Positions 40,132-48,834 of a DNA stretch of 64,000 nucleotides are shown here, piece by piece. The stretch covers positions 1 to 64,000 of the forward strand of contig NZ_FZOQ01000020.1 of the NCBI RefSeq assembly GCF_900188175.1, given 5' to 3'. Position 1 is the first letter of the stretch. The number at the start of each line of letters is the position of its first letter. The position numbers and the translations under genes were made by a program. The notes under the pieces are model-generated. The model worked only from the letters and a program-made list of their open reading frames with translations, did no database searches and had not been told where the DNA came from. This DNA is from Pontibacter ummariensis. GTDB lineage: Bacteria > Bacteroidota > Bacteroidia > Cytophagales > Hymenobacteraceae.

Positions 40132-41370
40132 TTAAGCTATTTGAAAAAGTTGGTTAAGTGAGTCCATGAGTACCTGGCGTGGGGCTCCTTCTGTTGTCCG
40201 GAGTGTGCCGGCAGGGCGGCGGATCAGGCGGTCCAGGGTAGCTTTGGCCAGTTTCTTTACTGTGTCGCCATCCTGCAGGTTCGTGTGTTTCTGTAGTTCG
40301 CTTTCCAGCACAGCCGCGAAAAAGGATTTTAGATTCCCAATGGTTTTGGCTACAGGCAAATCTTCGAGCCAGTTGGTGAAGCCCTTGGTTTCCTCCTCCA
40401 CAATGCACTGCACATCCGTAATGGATTCTTCGCGGGCTTTTTTAACAGCCTCTGTTTTGCTGCTGATGTGATCTATGTTGACCAGTGTGGTGTATGGTAA
40501 AGCACCGGTATCAGGGCTTATGCTTAATGGTACAGAAAGGTCTAGCAATACCCGCCTGTTTTCCTGCATCGGCACACCTAGTTGTTCGGCTGTCAGTTGA
40601 GCTCCGGCGCTTACGCAGGAGACGATGATATCATACGTATGAATAGTGGCTAAATAGTCAGCAAAGGGGATAGCCTGTAAGCCTAACTTACTGGCTAAAG
40701 CTTGTGCCTTTTCATCAGTACGGTTGGTGAGTGTTATATCCTTAAAGCCGAAAGAGGTAGCATATTTGGCTATGTCCGTGCCCATTTGTCCGGTGCCAAT
40801 TATCAACATGCGTTTGTGCACAAACTCTTTTCGTGGAACAAAATCGCTGATCCGTTCTAAGGCAGCATACCCTACAGAAGAGGCACCGGAGCGGAAGCTT
40901 GTTTCGTTATGCACGCGCTTGTGTGTGCGGAACAGCGTTTGAAGCGCCTGGTGTAAGAGCGTTCCACCCAGTTCCAGGTCTTTTGTACGTTGGTAACTTT
41001 CTTTAAACTGGCCAATGATCTGCCTGTCGCCCATGACCTGCGACCGGAGGCCCAGCCCTACTTCCAGCAGGTAACGCAGCGTGGCTTCAGTTTGAGTGTA
41101 GGATACAAACAAGGCAGTGTAAGTCGCTTTGTTTGCTATGTTCCTGAACTGTAGCAGTGCATCCTGAATAACAGTAGTAGGCGTGCCAGCCGACTCATAG
41201 TATACTTCAGTTCTGTTGCAGGTCGTAACCAGCATCACTCCGTCCACCAAACCCTCCTGCTTTAAAGAAACCATAAATGCAGCGGCCTCCTCTTTGCTTA
41301 ATTGCAGGGCCTGGCGCCACTCTAATGCTGCCGTCTGGTGCGAAAGCGAAACTGCCTGGAGAACATTCAT
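40132..41370 (-). CDS. hemA: Glutamyl-tRNA reductase
   Basis: A 412-aa enzyme catalysing the NADPH-dependent reduction of Glu-tRNA to glutamate-1-semialdehyde, the first step of C5 heme synthesis. The catalytic Cys lies in 'LVTTCNRTEVYY', followed by 'YLLEVGLGLRSQVMGDRQIIGQFKESY', the NADPH fold 'MLIIGTGQMGTDIAKYA', and the C-terminal dimerisation helices. The length is typical. It is followed by the ankyrin gene after 25 bp and preceded by catalase after 188 bp, giving a heme supply, catalase and ankyrin group. Confidence 0.93.
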   Translation of the reverse strand: MNVLQAVSLSHQTAALEWRQALQLSKEEAAAFMVSLKQEGLVDGVMLVTTCNRTEVYYESAGTPTTVIQDALLQFRNIANKATYTALFVSYTQTEATLRYLLEVGLGLRSQVMGDRQIIGQFKESYQRTKDLELGGTLLHQALQTLFRTHKRVHNETSFRSGASSVGYAALERISDFVPRKEFVHKRMLIIGTGQMGTDIAKYATSFGFKDITLTNRTDEKAQALASKLGLQAIPFADYLATIHTYDIIVSCVSAGAQLTAEQLGVPMQENRRVLLDLSVPLSISPDTGALPYTTLVNIDHISSKTEAVKKAREESITDVQCIVEEETKGFTNWLEDLPVAKTIGNLKSFFAAVLESELQKHTNLQDGDTVKKLAKATLDRLIRRPAGTLRTTEGAPRQVLMDSLNQLFQIA

Positions 41371-41558
41371 TTGCTGTTAGAATTGGTTAGGATAGTACTG
41401 GTTTGATAGAAGTGCCTTACTGTAAGACCTGTGGTCTTTGTTTGTACACCGCAACCTGCTCTCCTCATGGAGCGCATTGGTTTGACTTCTTCTAGGGAGA
41501 GCAGGGGAGGGTGTGTTTTTTAAAGGTGAGCAAGGTGACTTGTCCTGCTTACCCCAGG

Positions 41559-43085
41559 TTATTTAGCCGATGCCAGCGTTGTAATGTCTGCCTTGTTCAG
41601 CTTCAGGGCTTTGATCAGGCGGTTGCCATAGTCCGCATCTGCCTGGTAGAAATAGCTTACCATTTTATTCACTACTTCTTTGTTTTTTACCTGGCCTAAG
41701 TCACCAGCCAGGTTGCTGATCAGGTGCTCTTTCTCAACTTTTGATAGGGAGCGGTACAAGTCACCGGCTTGCTTAAAGTTGTTTTGCTTGCTGATCACCC
41801 GTTGCATGGTCTCCTCGCTGATTTTGCGGGTTGAGTAGTTGTATTGGTTGTCATCCACGAAGGTAGACTGTGTGGCACTTGGCTGGTAGTTCACATCTGA
41901 CTTAGCCGCCCGGTTGCTCATGGTCCCGTTCTGGTTAAAGTTGTTTACATCAACCAAAGGGGCGTTCACGGCTATGCGCTGGAAGTTGCCACCCAGGCGG
42001 TAACGCTGGGTATCCATATAAGAGAAAACGCGGCCTTGCAGCAACTTATCTTCAGATGGCTCGATGCCTGGTACCAGTGTAGCCGGGGCAAAAGCAGCCT
42101 GCTCTACTGTTTCGAAGAAGTTATCCGGTACCCGGTTTAAGGTCATTTTGCCAATGGCCATGCTTGGGGCAACTTCCTCTGGCCAGATCTTGGTTGGGTC
42201 CAGTGGGTTAAAGTCGAATTTATCCAGATCCTCTGGCTTCAGCATTTGCACCGATAACTCCCAGGACGGATAGTTGCCTTTCTCAATCTGCTCGTACAGG
42301 TCCTGCGTCGCGTGTGAGTGGTTCTTCGCCTGCATCTGGGCTGCTTCTTCCGCCGTGAAGTTCTTTACGCCCTGCTGCGATGTCCACTTATACTTGACAT
42401 AGGTTACTTCCCCTTTCGCATTTACCCACTTAAAGGCATGTACCCCAAATCCATCCAGCTGCCTTACGTTAGCTGGTGTACCTAAGTCCTGATACAGGTA
42501 GGTAAACATGTTGGTAGCTTCTGGTACGTTGGCAAAGAAATCGAACACGCGGTTCGGGTCCTGTCTGTTGTAGATAGGAGATGGCTTAAAGGCGTGTACC
42601 ATGTCCGGAAATTTAATCGCATCGCGGATAAAGAACACTGGCAGGTTATTACCCACTAAGTCATAGTTCCCCTGGTCGGTGTAAAACTTAACGGCAAAGC
42701 CACGCGGGTCGCGCAGTGTTTCAGGGGAGCCCTGCTCGTGCACTACCGTGGAGATACGAACAAATACAGGCGTCTTTTTCCCTTTCTCTTTGAATAAAGA
42801 CGCTTTGGTGTACTGGGAGTAGTCGCCGTAGCTCACAAATTCGCCGTGGGCACCCACCCCACGGGCATGCACTACGCGCTCCGGAATGCGCTCCCGGTCA
42901 AAAGTGGCTAGTTTTTCAATCAGATGGACATCCTCGAGCAAAACAGGGCCGCTTTCTCCGGCTGTTTTAGAGCTTTGATTGTTACCTACAGGTGCACCTG
43001 TGTTCGTGGTCAGCGGCTTTTGTTGTGCAAACGTCAGCTGGCTACACGCAAAGATGCTTAATAGGAGTAGAGTTTTTCTTAGCAT
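41559..43085 (-). CDS. Secreted heme catalase (clade with signal peptide)
   Basis: A 508-aa monofunctional catalase (2 H2O2 to 2 H2O + O2). The catalytic His lies in 'RIPERVVHARGVGAHGEF', followed by 'FVRISTVVHEQGSPETLRDPRGFAVKFYTDQGNYDLVGNNLPVFFIRDAIKFPD' and the proximal heme-ligand Tyr in 'RVFSYMDTQRYRLG'. Residues 1-20 are a signal peptide (ending FAQ), so it acts in the periplasm. Upstream of the start is a 660-bp non-coding stretch that must include its promoter. Confidence 0.95.
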   Translation of the reverse strand: MLRKTLLLLSIFACSQLTFAQQKPLTTNTGAPVGNNQSSKTAGESGPVLLEDVHLIEKLATFDRERIPERVVHARGVGAHGEFVSYGDYSQYTKASLFKEKGKKTPVFVRISTVVHEQGSPETLRDPRGFAVKFYTDQGNYDLVGNNLPVFFIRDAIKFPDMVHAFKPSPIYNRQDPNRVFDFFANVPEATNMFTYLYQDLGTPANVRQLDGFGVHAFKWVNAKGEVTYVKYKWTSQQGVKNFTAEEAAQMQAKNHSHATQDLYEQIEKGNYPSWELSVQMLKPEDLDKFDFNPLDPTKIWPEEVAPSMAIGKMTLNRVPDNFFETVEQAAFAPATLVPGIEPSEDKLLQGRVFSYMDTQRYRLGGNFQRIAVNAPLVDVNNFNQNGTMSNRAAKSDVNYQPSATQSTFVDDNQYNYSTRKISEETMQRVISKQNNFKQAGDLYRSLSKVEKEHLISNLAGDLGQVKNKEVVNKMVSYFYQADADYGNRLIKALKLNKADITTLASAK

Positions 43086-43746
43086 GTGTTTTTATAGATT
43101 TATTTAACTGTACAAAAGTGCAGCAACGAGTTTTATAGAACCAATCAATAGTTTTGATGTGCTTATAGGGTAGCTCTATTATTAGGTGCAACCTTATGAG
43201 TCTAAGCGCTATGGAGAGCCAGTATTGGGCGGGAAAAAATAATAGAGAAGACTTGATATTGATTAGGGAGAGGCCAAAAGCCCTGGCGGGATGAGGAGTT
43301 GAATAATACCAGCCTGGCTTAGCGAAGCCTTGTACTTACTCCTATCCCCTCGGAGGAGGGGAATTAAATATTAGAGAAAGTCTAAACCGAGGATAGGATA
43401 AAGCCCTTCACTTAAGAACGCAGCGTCTTATTTGCACTCTTTTAATGTACTCATGGTATCCCGACCCATGGGAGAGATCTGTCTGGAATTCTGTTTAGAT
43501 CTTTCACGAAGTTAGAGATGATACAGGGGATAGTGATAACAGTAAAGAGTTGCTGATTGAAGGAAAGATTTTACCCGGCTTTTCCAAGCGGCGGCGGGAG
43601 TGGCAACTAAAGATAAAGTTAGATTACATGCCGCTCCACTGTGGTATAAACAAGCATACTATATCACGACAAACTGTCTCGTTGGGTCATCTCAAAGGAG
43701 TGTTAAGCTTCACCTGATATCATTCGTGATGGGTAGGGGAAGAGCT
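43086..43746. other. Long intergenic region, no gene recognised
   Basis: About 660 bp between the catalase start and the ABM gene. It contains a short hairpin TCCCCTC/GAGGGGA near 43346-43363 and no ORF with recognisable features. It may hold catalase regulatory sites or decayed sequence. Confidence 0.4.
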
Positions 43747-44037
43747 TTATACCTCCACCTGTTGCATTGACCAAGCCTGGGGCTTGTCGGCAAACAAAGC
43801 TTTTGTGGCTTTCCACACCTTGCCAAAAAGTGCTGAGTGGCGGTAGCTGTTCAAGTGGGCTTCCGAATCCCAAAGGCTGTAGGTGCTATACACATGAGGC
43901 TGGTTCACGTCCTGCAGGAGTTCTACGTGGTTACAGCCTTCAAAAGCCCTGATCTTGTCTTTCGACTCACGGAATATTTCCAGAAACTCCTCTGTCTTTT
44001 CCTCCTGAAAGGTCATCCTGACGATGCGTACAATCAT
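43747..44037 (-). CDS. Antibiotic biosynthesis monooxygenase (ABM) domain protein
   Basis: A 96-aa single ABM domain: 'MIVRIVRMTFQEEKTEEFLEIFRESKDKIRAFEGCNHVELLQD', then 'YSTYSLWDSEAHLNSYRHSALFGKVW'. ABM proteins are dimeric ferredoxin-like enzymes that oxidise quinols or related compounds or degrade heme. A heme-related role would fit the nearby catalase/hemA group but is not shown by the sequence. Confidence 0.85.
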   Translation of the reverse strand: MIVRIVRMTFQEEKTEEFLEIFRESKDKIRAFEGCNHVELLQDVNQPHVYSTYSLWDSEAHLNSYRHSALFGKVWKATKALFADKPQAWSMQQVEV

Positions 44038-44039
44038 TG

Positions 44040-44187
44040 TTTTAATGTGCTAATGGTGTAATCTGCTAATGTGCTGATTGTTTAATTAAAAGTCGGTGCA
44101 ATTTACTCAAATGTGAACCAGACCTGTTTACCCGTCTTCAAGTGAAAATTAACACACCAGCACATTAAAAAAATTAGCACATTAAAG
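44040..44187. repeat. Imperfect TTAGCACATTA repeats in both orientations
   Basis: The spacer between the ABM gene and the SAM-hydrolase gene holds several copies of TAATGTGCTAAT-like sequence (near 44044 and 44069) and their complements (near 44155-44185), able to fold into a long imperfect hairpin. It probably acts as a terminator-like repeat. Confidence 0.5.
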
Positions 44188-44961
44188 TTAACTGCCCGGG
44201 TAAAAGCGTACGTCTACCTGCGAGTCGAAACCCAGGCCAAGGAGTTCCGCCGCATGGCCTTTGTTAATGCCGATGCACAGGAGATTTTGGCTGTTGTAAA
44301 TGCAGCAGCAGTCGCCGGGGTCTACCTGGTTGTAGTTCTGGTAAACACGGCCCATCGTTTCACGGGCAAAATGGATTGTAAAGGTTCTACCATGGGCAAT
44401 GGTGTCAATGCTGTCGCGGGTTATGTCAGTGATGAGGTTGCCGTAGCGGTCTACGTGAATCACGTGGCCGGTGATAGAGTGGTCGTTCAGGCGCAACTGC
44501 CGGTTCAGGAGTTGCCTGTACTCGGTCGTTCGCTCCCCCAGCACGTCTATGTCGCCTCCCTTGGCTAAAAACACAGCGGCAGGGGCGAGGAGGTCTTTGG
44601 AGGGGAAAGGCATTTCCGGGTTTTCTGTCTTCAGCTCCACCACAAGCTCTGGCTGCCCCTCCGTGATGAGCGAGAGCAAACCGTTATCGGCCATTAAAAA
44701 ATACTGGCCTTTGCATTTTGCTGCATGATATTTGCCATGTTTACCATGCGTATCCACACCTACCAGGTGCACGGTACCTTCGGGGAAGTCGTTAAGAACG
44801 GCTCCCAGCACGAACTCCGCATGTGCGATGTTGTAGGGCTCGATCGCATGAGAAATATCTACAATGGTTGCCTGTGGGTCTTGCGAAAGGATTTTGGCTT
44901 TTACAGCGGCCACATAGTGGTCGGTGTAGCCAAAATCAGACATAAACGTAATTACAGCCAT
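44188..44961 (-). CDS. SAM hydroxide adenosyltransferase (DUF62 family)
   Basis: A 257-aa protein of the DUF62/fluorinase superfamily: 'ITFMSDFGYTDHYVAAVKAKI', 'VDISHAIEPYNIAHAEFVLGAVLNDFPEGTVHLVGVD', 'FLMADNGLLSLI' and the C-terminal 'VIHVDRYGNLITDI'. Characterised members hydrolyse SAM to adenosine and methionine with a water-derived nucleophile. No chlorinase-specific loop can be assigned by eye. It is divergent from phoH. Confidence 0.9.
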   Translation of the reverse strand: MAVITFMSDFGYTDHYVAAVKAKILSQDPQATIVDISHAIEPYNIAHAEFVLGAVLNDFPEGTVHLVGVDTHGKHGKYHAAKCKGQYFLMADNGLLSLITEGQPELVVELKTENPEMPFPSKDLLAPAAVFLAKGGDIDVLGERTTEYRQLLNRQLRLNDHSITGHVIHVDRYGNLITDITRDSIDTIAHGRTFTIHFARETMGRVYQNYNQVDPGDCCCIYNSQNLLCIGINKGHAAELLGLGFDSQVDVRFYPGS

Positions 44962-45060
44962 ATAACGAACTATAATTTGTGTGGATTTGTAATTAGTTAT
45001 ATTGATTTTTCCTTAAATTAAGGAAAATATTACTTAAGAACTATATACGAGGATAAACAT

Positions 45061-46107
45061 TTGGTAGAGAAAGTAATAACACTGGAGAACATCTCTCTGA
45101 TTGACTTTCTGGGGACAGAGAATCAAAATATAAAGCAACTGGCTGCTGCTTTTCCAAGCAGTAAAATCATTTCCAGAGGTAACGAGATCAAGATTCAGGG
45201 CCAGACCCCGGAGATCACCAAAATTCACGAAATTCTTTCTTCACTGATCGACCATTACCATAAGTTCGGAAAGATTACGCATAACAGCGTAAATAGATAT
45301 CTTTCTTCGGATTCTTTTGTAGACGAGGATGTAATTGTTACTTCTCCGGATGTAATTGTGTATGGTAGCAAGGGGGGCGTGATCAAAGCGAAGACGCCAA
45401 ACCAGCAACGATTGGTAGATACGGTAGAGAAGAACGATCTGACTTTTGCGCTGGGACCAGCCGGTACAGGTAAAACATATGTGTCTGTAGCCCTGGCGGT
45501 ACGCGCCCTGAAGAACAAGGAAGTAAGGAAGATCATCATCTCCAGACCCGTGGTAGAAGCAGGCGAAAGCCTGGGCTTTTTGCCCGGCGACATGAAAGAG
45601 AAGGTGGACCCTTACCTGCGCCCGATCTACGATGCCTTGGAAGACATGATCCCGGTAGAGAAACTGAAGTATTACCAGGAAAACAAGATCATTGAAATTG
45701 CGCCATTGGCTTACATGCGTGGCCGTACGCTGAACAATGCCTTTGTGCTGTTGGATGAGGCCCAGAACACTACCCCGGCACAGATGAAGATGTTCCTGAC
45801 CCGTATGGGCCCGAACGCCAAAGTGATGGTGAATGGCGATTGGTCGCAGGTAGACTTGCCGCGCAACCAGCGCTCTGGTCTGATGGAGGCTCTGAAGATC
45901 CTCCGCGGCGTGAAAGGCATCGGCTTTGTGGAAATGAGCGGCGAGGACGTGGTACGCCACAGACTGGTACGGGACATTGTGAATGCCTACACCAAGCTGG
46001 AGGAAGAGCGCCGCGCTGCCAAAGAGGAAGCAGAGGCAGCTGGAGAGGGCAGGAAAGAGCCGTCTTACGACCGACGCCGAAAAGTGAAGGTTGAAAATGC
46101 TGAATAA
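45061..46107 (+). CDS. phoH: PhoH family ATPase
   Basis: A 348-aa PhoH-like protein. An N-terminal KH-like region ('FLGTENQNIKQLAAAFPSSKIISRGNEIKIQG') precedes the ATPase domain with Walker A 'GPAGTGKTYVS', 'SRPVVEAGESLGFLPGDMKEKVDPYLRPIYDAL', Walker B 'FVLLDEAQNTT' and 'LTRMGPNAKVMVNGD'. PhoH proteins are RNA-related ATPases, in some bacteria next to ybeY. The start appears to be a TTG at 45061; no in-frame ATG precedes the conserved region. The C-terminus is highly charged. Confidence 0.92.
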   Translation: MVEKVITLENISLIDFLGTENQNIKQLAAAFPSSKIISRGNEIKIQGQTPEITKIHEILSSLIDHYHKFGKITHNSVNRYLSSDSFVDEDVIVTSPDVIVYGSKGGVIKAKTPNQQRLVDTVEKNDLTFALGPAGTGKTYVSVALAVRALKNKEVRKIIISRPVVEAGESLGFLPGDMKEKVDPYLRPIYDALEDMIPVEKLKYYQENKIIEIAPLAYMRGRTLNNAFVLLDEAQNTTPAQMKMFLTRMGPNAKVMVNGDWSQVDLPRNQRSGLMEALKILRGVKGIGFVEMSGEDVVRHRLVRDIVNAYTKLEEERRAAKEEAEAAGEGRKEPSYDRRRKVKVENAE

Positions 46108-46131
46108 GCTTAAATAATTATAGCATTATGT

Positions 46132-46163
46132 AAAGGCGCAGTAACTTGCGCCTTTATCTTTTT
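46132..46163 (+). terminator. Terminator of phoH
   Basis: Stem AAAGGCGCA (46132-46140) pairs with TGCGCCTTT (46147-46155), then a T-rich run reaching the GNAT start. Confidence 0.75.
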
Positions 46164-46166
46164 ATT

Positions 46167-46595
46167 ATGATTGAGCTAAAACGAATAGAGCAGGAGCAGG
46201 ACTTGCAGGCTGCTTATAAAGTAAGAGAGCAGGTATTTGTAGAGGAGCAGCAGGTTCCGCGCGACGCTGAGTATGACCAGTACGAACCCGTGGCAACCCA
46301 CTATCTGGCAACGTTCAACGGTGTTCCCTGTGGGGCGGCTCGCTGGCGAACCACGGAGAAAGGCGTAAAACTGGAGCGCTTCGCCGTACTGGCCGCGTAC
46401 CGCAACAAGAACGTAGGTGGGCAGGTGTTGCAGGCCGTTTTGCAGGATGTAAAGGCTGCTCACCCTGAGAAGGAAGTGTACCTGCATGCCCAACTGCCGG
46501 CCGTTAACTTTTACAAGCGCCACGGCTTTGAGACAGAAGGCGAGAAGTTCAGTGAGTGCGACATAGAGCACTATAAAATGGTGTACAGAGGCTGA
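46167..46595 (+). CDS. GNAT family N-acetyltransferase
   Basis: A 142-aa acetyltransferase of the YjcF/ElaA-like kind: 'AYKVREQVFVEEQQVPRDAEYDQYEPVATHYLA', the acetyl-CoA loop region 'LERFAVLAAYRNKNVGGQVLQAVL' (a variant of the usual Q/RxxGxG/A), and 'LHAQLPAVNFYKRHGFETEGEKFSECDIEHYKM'. The ATG at 46167 is preferred, since the upstream ATG at 46146 lies inside the phoH terminator. It overlaps comEC by one base (TGATG). Confidence 0.88.
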   Translation: MIELKRIEQEQDLQAAYKVREQVFVEEQQVPRDAEYDQYEPVATHYLATFNGVPCGAARWRTTEKGVKLERFAVLAAYRNKNVGGQVLQAVLQDVKAAHPEKEVYLHAQLPAVNFYKRHGFETEGEKFSECDIEHYKMVYRG

Positions 46596-48718
46596 TGCTG
46601 TCCTGGGCGCCATACCCCTTTGTGCGTGTTGCGCTTAGTTTTATAGCGGGCATTCTGCTTTATCTTTTTGCGGGCAAGGATTTCCAGTACAGTACGGAAG
46701 TCCTTGCCTTTTTTGTGTTGCTTTACCTGGTAGGCTTTCTCCTCTCTAAAAGGCGGAAACAGCGTTTTATCACGGACGTAGCAGGAGTCCTGGGTTTGCT
46801 TTCTTTTGTTGCGCTAGGCCTCTGGACGACACACCTGCATACCGAAAAGCACCAGCCGCAGCATTTATTGCATCTTTCGGGGCAGCCAAACTACTACCAG
46901 GGGGTGGTAGACGATTATGTGCTGCAGAAGCCGGGTTATCAAAGTACTGTGTTAAAAGTGGAGCAGGTGCTTGTAAGCGGGGCCTGGCAGAAGGTCTCTG
47001 GCAAGGTGCAGCTTTCGGTGCCACATGATTCTGAAAGGCCTTACGAGTTAAACTATGGTGATGTATTACTGATAAAAGGAGCACCGCAGAAAGTAAGCCC
47101 GCCGCTCAACCCGGCCCAGTTCGATTATCAGCAGTACCTGGCAAACAAGAGCATTTATCACCGTCATTACCTGCAGGCTTACCAGTATGAGAAAGTCGCC
47201 TCTGAGCCTGCTAACCCGCTTTTGTACGCCAGCATACAGCTGCGCCGTAACCTAGATGCCCTGTTAAGAGCGCACGTAGGAGAGAAGCGGGAGTACAGCA
47301 TCTCCTCTGCATTACTCTTAGGCGTAAAGGATGAACTGGACAATGCCATCCGGGAGACTTATGCCAGCACCGGTACCATGCACGTGCTGGCTGTGTCCGG
47401 TTTGCATGTAGGCCTGATCTACCTTTTGCTGATGCTGGTCCTTCGCCGCTTCGGCAGCAGCAAGGCACAGCGCCTGTTAGGAGCGGGCATCGTACTGGCA
47501 GCGCTTTGGTTGTATGCCTTTGTCACTGGGCTTACACCTTCTGTGCTGCGGGCCGTCGTGATGTTTAGCCTGGTTACGGTAGGGCTTGCCATTCAAAGGC
47601 GGACGAACATCTACAACACAGTGGCAATTGCTGCCGTTGCCCTGCTTTTGCTAAATCCTTACAATTTGTTGGAGGTGGGCTTTCAGCTCTCGTTTCTGGC
47701 CGTGCTGGGTATTGTGTACCTGCAGCCCCGTTTTTATAACCTGCTGGAGGTGGATAACTGGTTGCTGGACAAGGTCTGGGCATACTTTACAGTGGCCGTT
47801 GCCGCACAGATAGCAACGCTACCCTTGGGCTTGTTTTATTTTCATCAGTTCCCTGCCTACTTCTGGCTGGCAAACCTGGTGGTTGTGCCGCTGGCCACCT
47901 TCGTGCTCTGGTCTGGCATCGCAGCCCTGGCTTTTGTCTGGGTCCCGATGCTAGGCGCGTTGCTGTTCCAGGTTCATTACTGGCTACTGTGGGGCATGAA
48001 CGAGTTTAACTTTTGGGTACAGCAATTGTCTGCCTCCCTGCTGCAGGGGATTGACATCACCCTGTTACAAACCATCCTGCTCTACCTGCTGCTGTTTGCC
48101 CTGGTCTTCTTCCTGGCACTGAAAAAGCTTCGCTTCCTAAGCCTTGCCGTGGTTATCGTTGCGATTTTATCCGTCCAGGAAATCAAAGAGACAGTACAGC
48201 AAAAGAACCAGGAACTACTTGCCCTCTACCAGGTGCGGGGCAGTACAGGCATGGCCCTGGTACAGGGGCAACAAGCTACCGTGCTGTCTGACAGCATCCT
48301 GCTGTTGGACAGGGATAATTATACCTTTAACATACAACCGCACCTCTGGCAACTAGGTGTCCATGAACCTAAGCAGGTCAGCTTGCCGGGGAATGCTGCG
48401 AATGCTGTAAGCGAAGCTGCTCTTACTGTATTACCGGACAGCAACCAGGTACTGGTGTGGCAAGGCATACGCCTGCTTCTGCTTTCCCGTCCACCGCAGC
48501 TAAAAGCCAGGCAGTCCCTGAACTTAGACTATGTGCTTTTGCGCCAAAATGTACGCCTGAAGCCTGAGGACCTACAGGGTTATACTACCGCCACTGTGCT
48601 GCTGGATGCTTCCAGCGCCCCCTGGTACCGCAGGCGTTTGCATCAGGCCTTGGATACCCTCGGGCTTGCTTATTATGATGTAGCTGACTCAGGTGCTTTT
48701 GTGTTGAAGGTGAGGTAA
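46595..48718 (+). CDS. comEC: ComEC/Rec2-type DNA uptake channel protein
   Basis: A 707-aa polytopic membrane protein. Hydrophobic segments at the N-terminus are followed by the OB-like periplasmic DUF4131 domain ('GVVDDYVLQKPGYQSTVLKVEQVL') and the competence domain ('SSALLLGVKDELDNAIRETYASTGTMHVLAVSGLHVGLIYLLLMLV', 'FVTGLTPSVLRAVVMFSLV'). The C-terminal region after the last membrane segment (about 540-707) corresponds to the metallo-beta-lactamase part but lacks the HxHxDH motif. ComEC transports single-stranded DNA into the cytosol during natural transformation. Confidence 0.9.
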   Translation: MLSWAPYPFVRVALSFIAGILLYLFAGKDFQYSTEVLAFFVLLYLVGFLLSKRRKQRFITDVAGVLGLLSFVALGLWTTHLHTEKHQPQHLLHLSGQPNYYQGVVDDYVLQKPGYQSTVLKVEQVLVSGAWQKVSGKVQLSVPHDSERPYELNYGDVLLIKGAPQKVSPPLNPAQFDYQQYLANKSIYHRHYLQAYQYEKVASEPANPLLYASIQLRRNLDALLRAHVGEKREYSISSALLLGVKDELDNAIRETYASTGTMHVLAVSGLHVGLIYLLLMLVLRRFGSSKAQRLLGAGIVLAALWLYAFVTGLTPSVLRAVVMFSLVTVGLAIQRRTNIYNTVAIAAVALLLLNPYNLLEVGFQLSFLAVLGIVYLQPRFYNLLEVDNWLLDKVWAYFTVAVAAQIATLPLGLFYFHQFPAYFWLANLVVVPLATFVLWSGIAALAFVWVPMLGALLFQVHYWLLWGMNEFNFWVQQLSASLLQGIDITLLQTILLYLLLFALVFFLALKKLRFLSLAVVIVAILSVQEIKETVQQKNQELLALYQVRGSTGMALVQGQQATVLSDSILLLDRDNYTFNIQPHLWQLGVHEPKQVSLPGNAANAVSEAALTVLPDSNQVLVWQGIRLLLLSRPPQLKARQSLNLDYVLLRQNVRLKPEDLQGYTTATVLLDASSAPWYRRRLHQALDTLGLAYYDVADSGAFVLKVR

Positions 48719-48805
48719 GCTTTAGTGGGGCATCATCAACTGCCTCGTTCCCTTCCGTCTTTATACGACCAAATCCTCCCAATTACTTCTTCCCTCCCTT
48801 TTTCG

Positions 48806-48813
48806 TATCTTTA
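48806..48813 (+). promoter_or_regulatory. -7 box (TATCTTTA) for thiL
   Basis: TATCTTTA lies 22 bp upstream of the thiL ATG, a one-mismatch match to TAnnTTTG. Confidence 0.45.
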
Positions 48814-48834
48814 CACACCTTAAAAGAGAAAAAT

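Noticed and set aside
48700-48834. TPP riboswitch upstream of thiL
   Set aside because: The leader between the -7 box and the ATG is only about 20 bases, and no THI-box pattern is visible.
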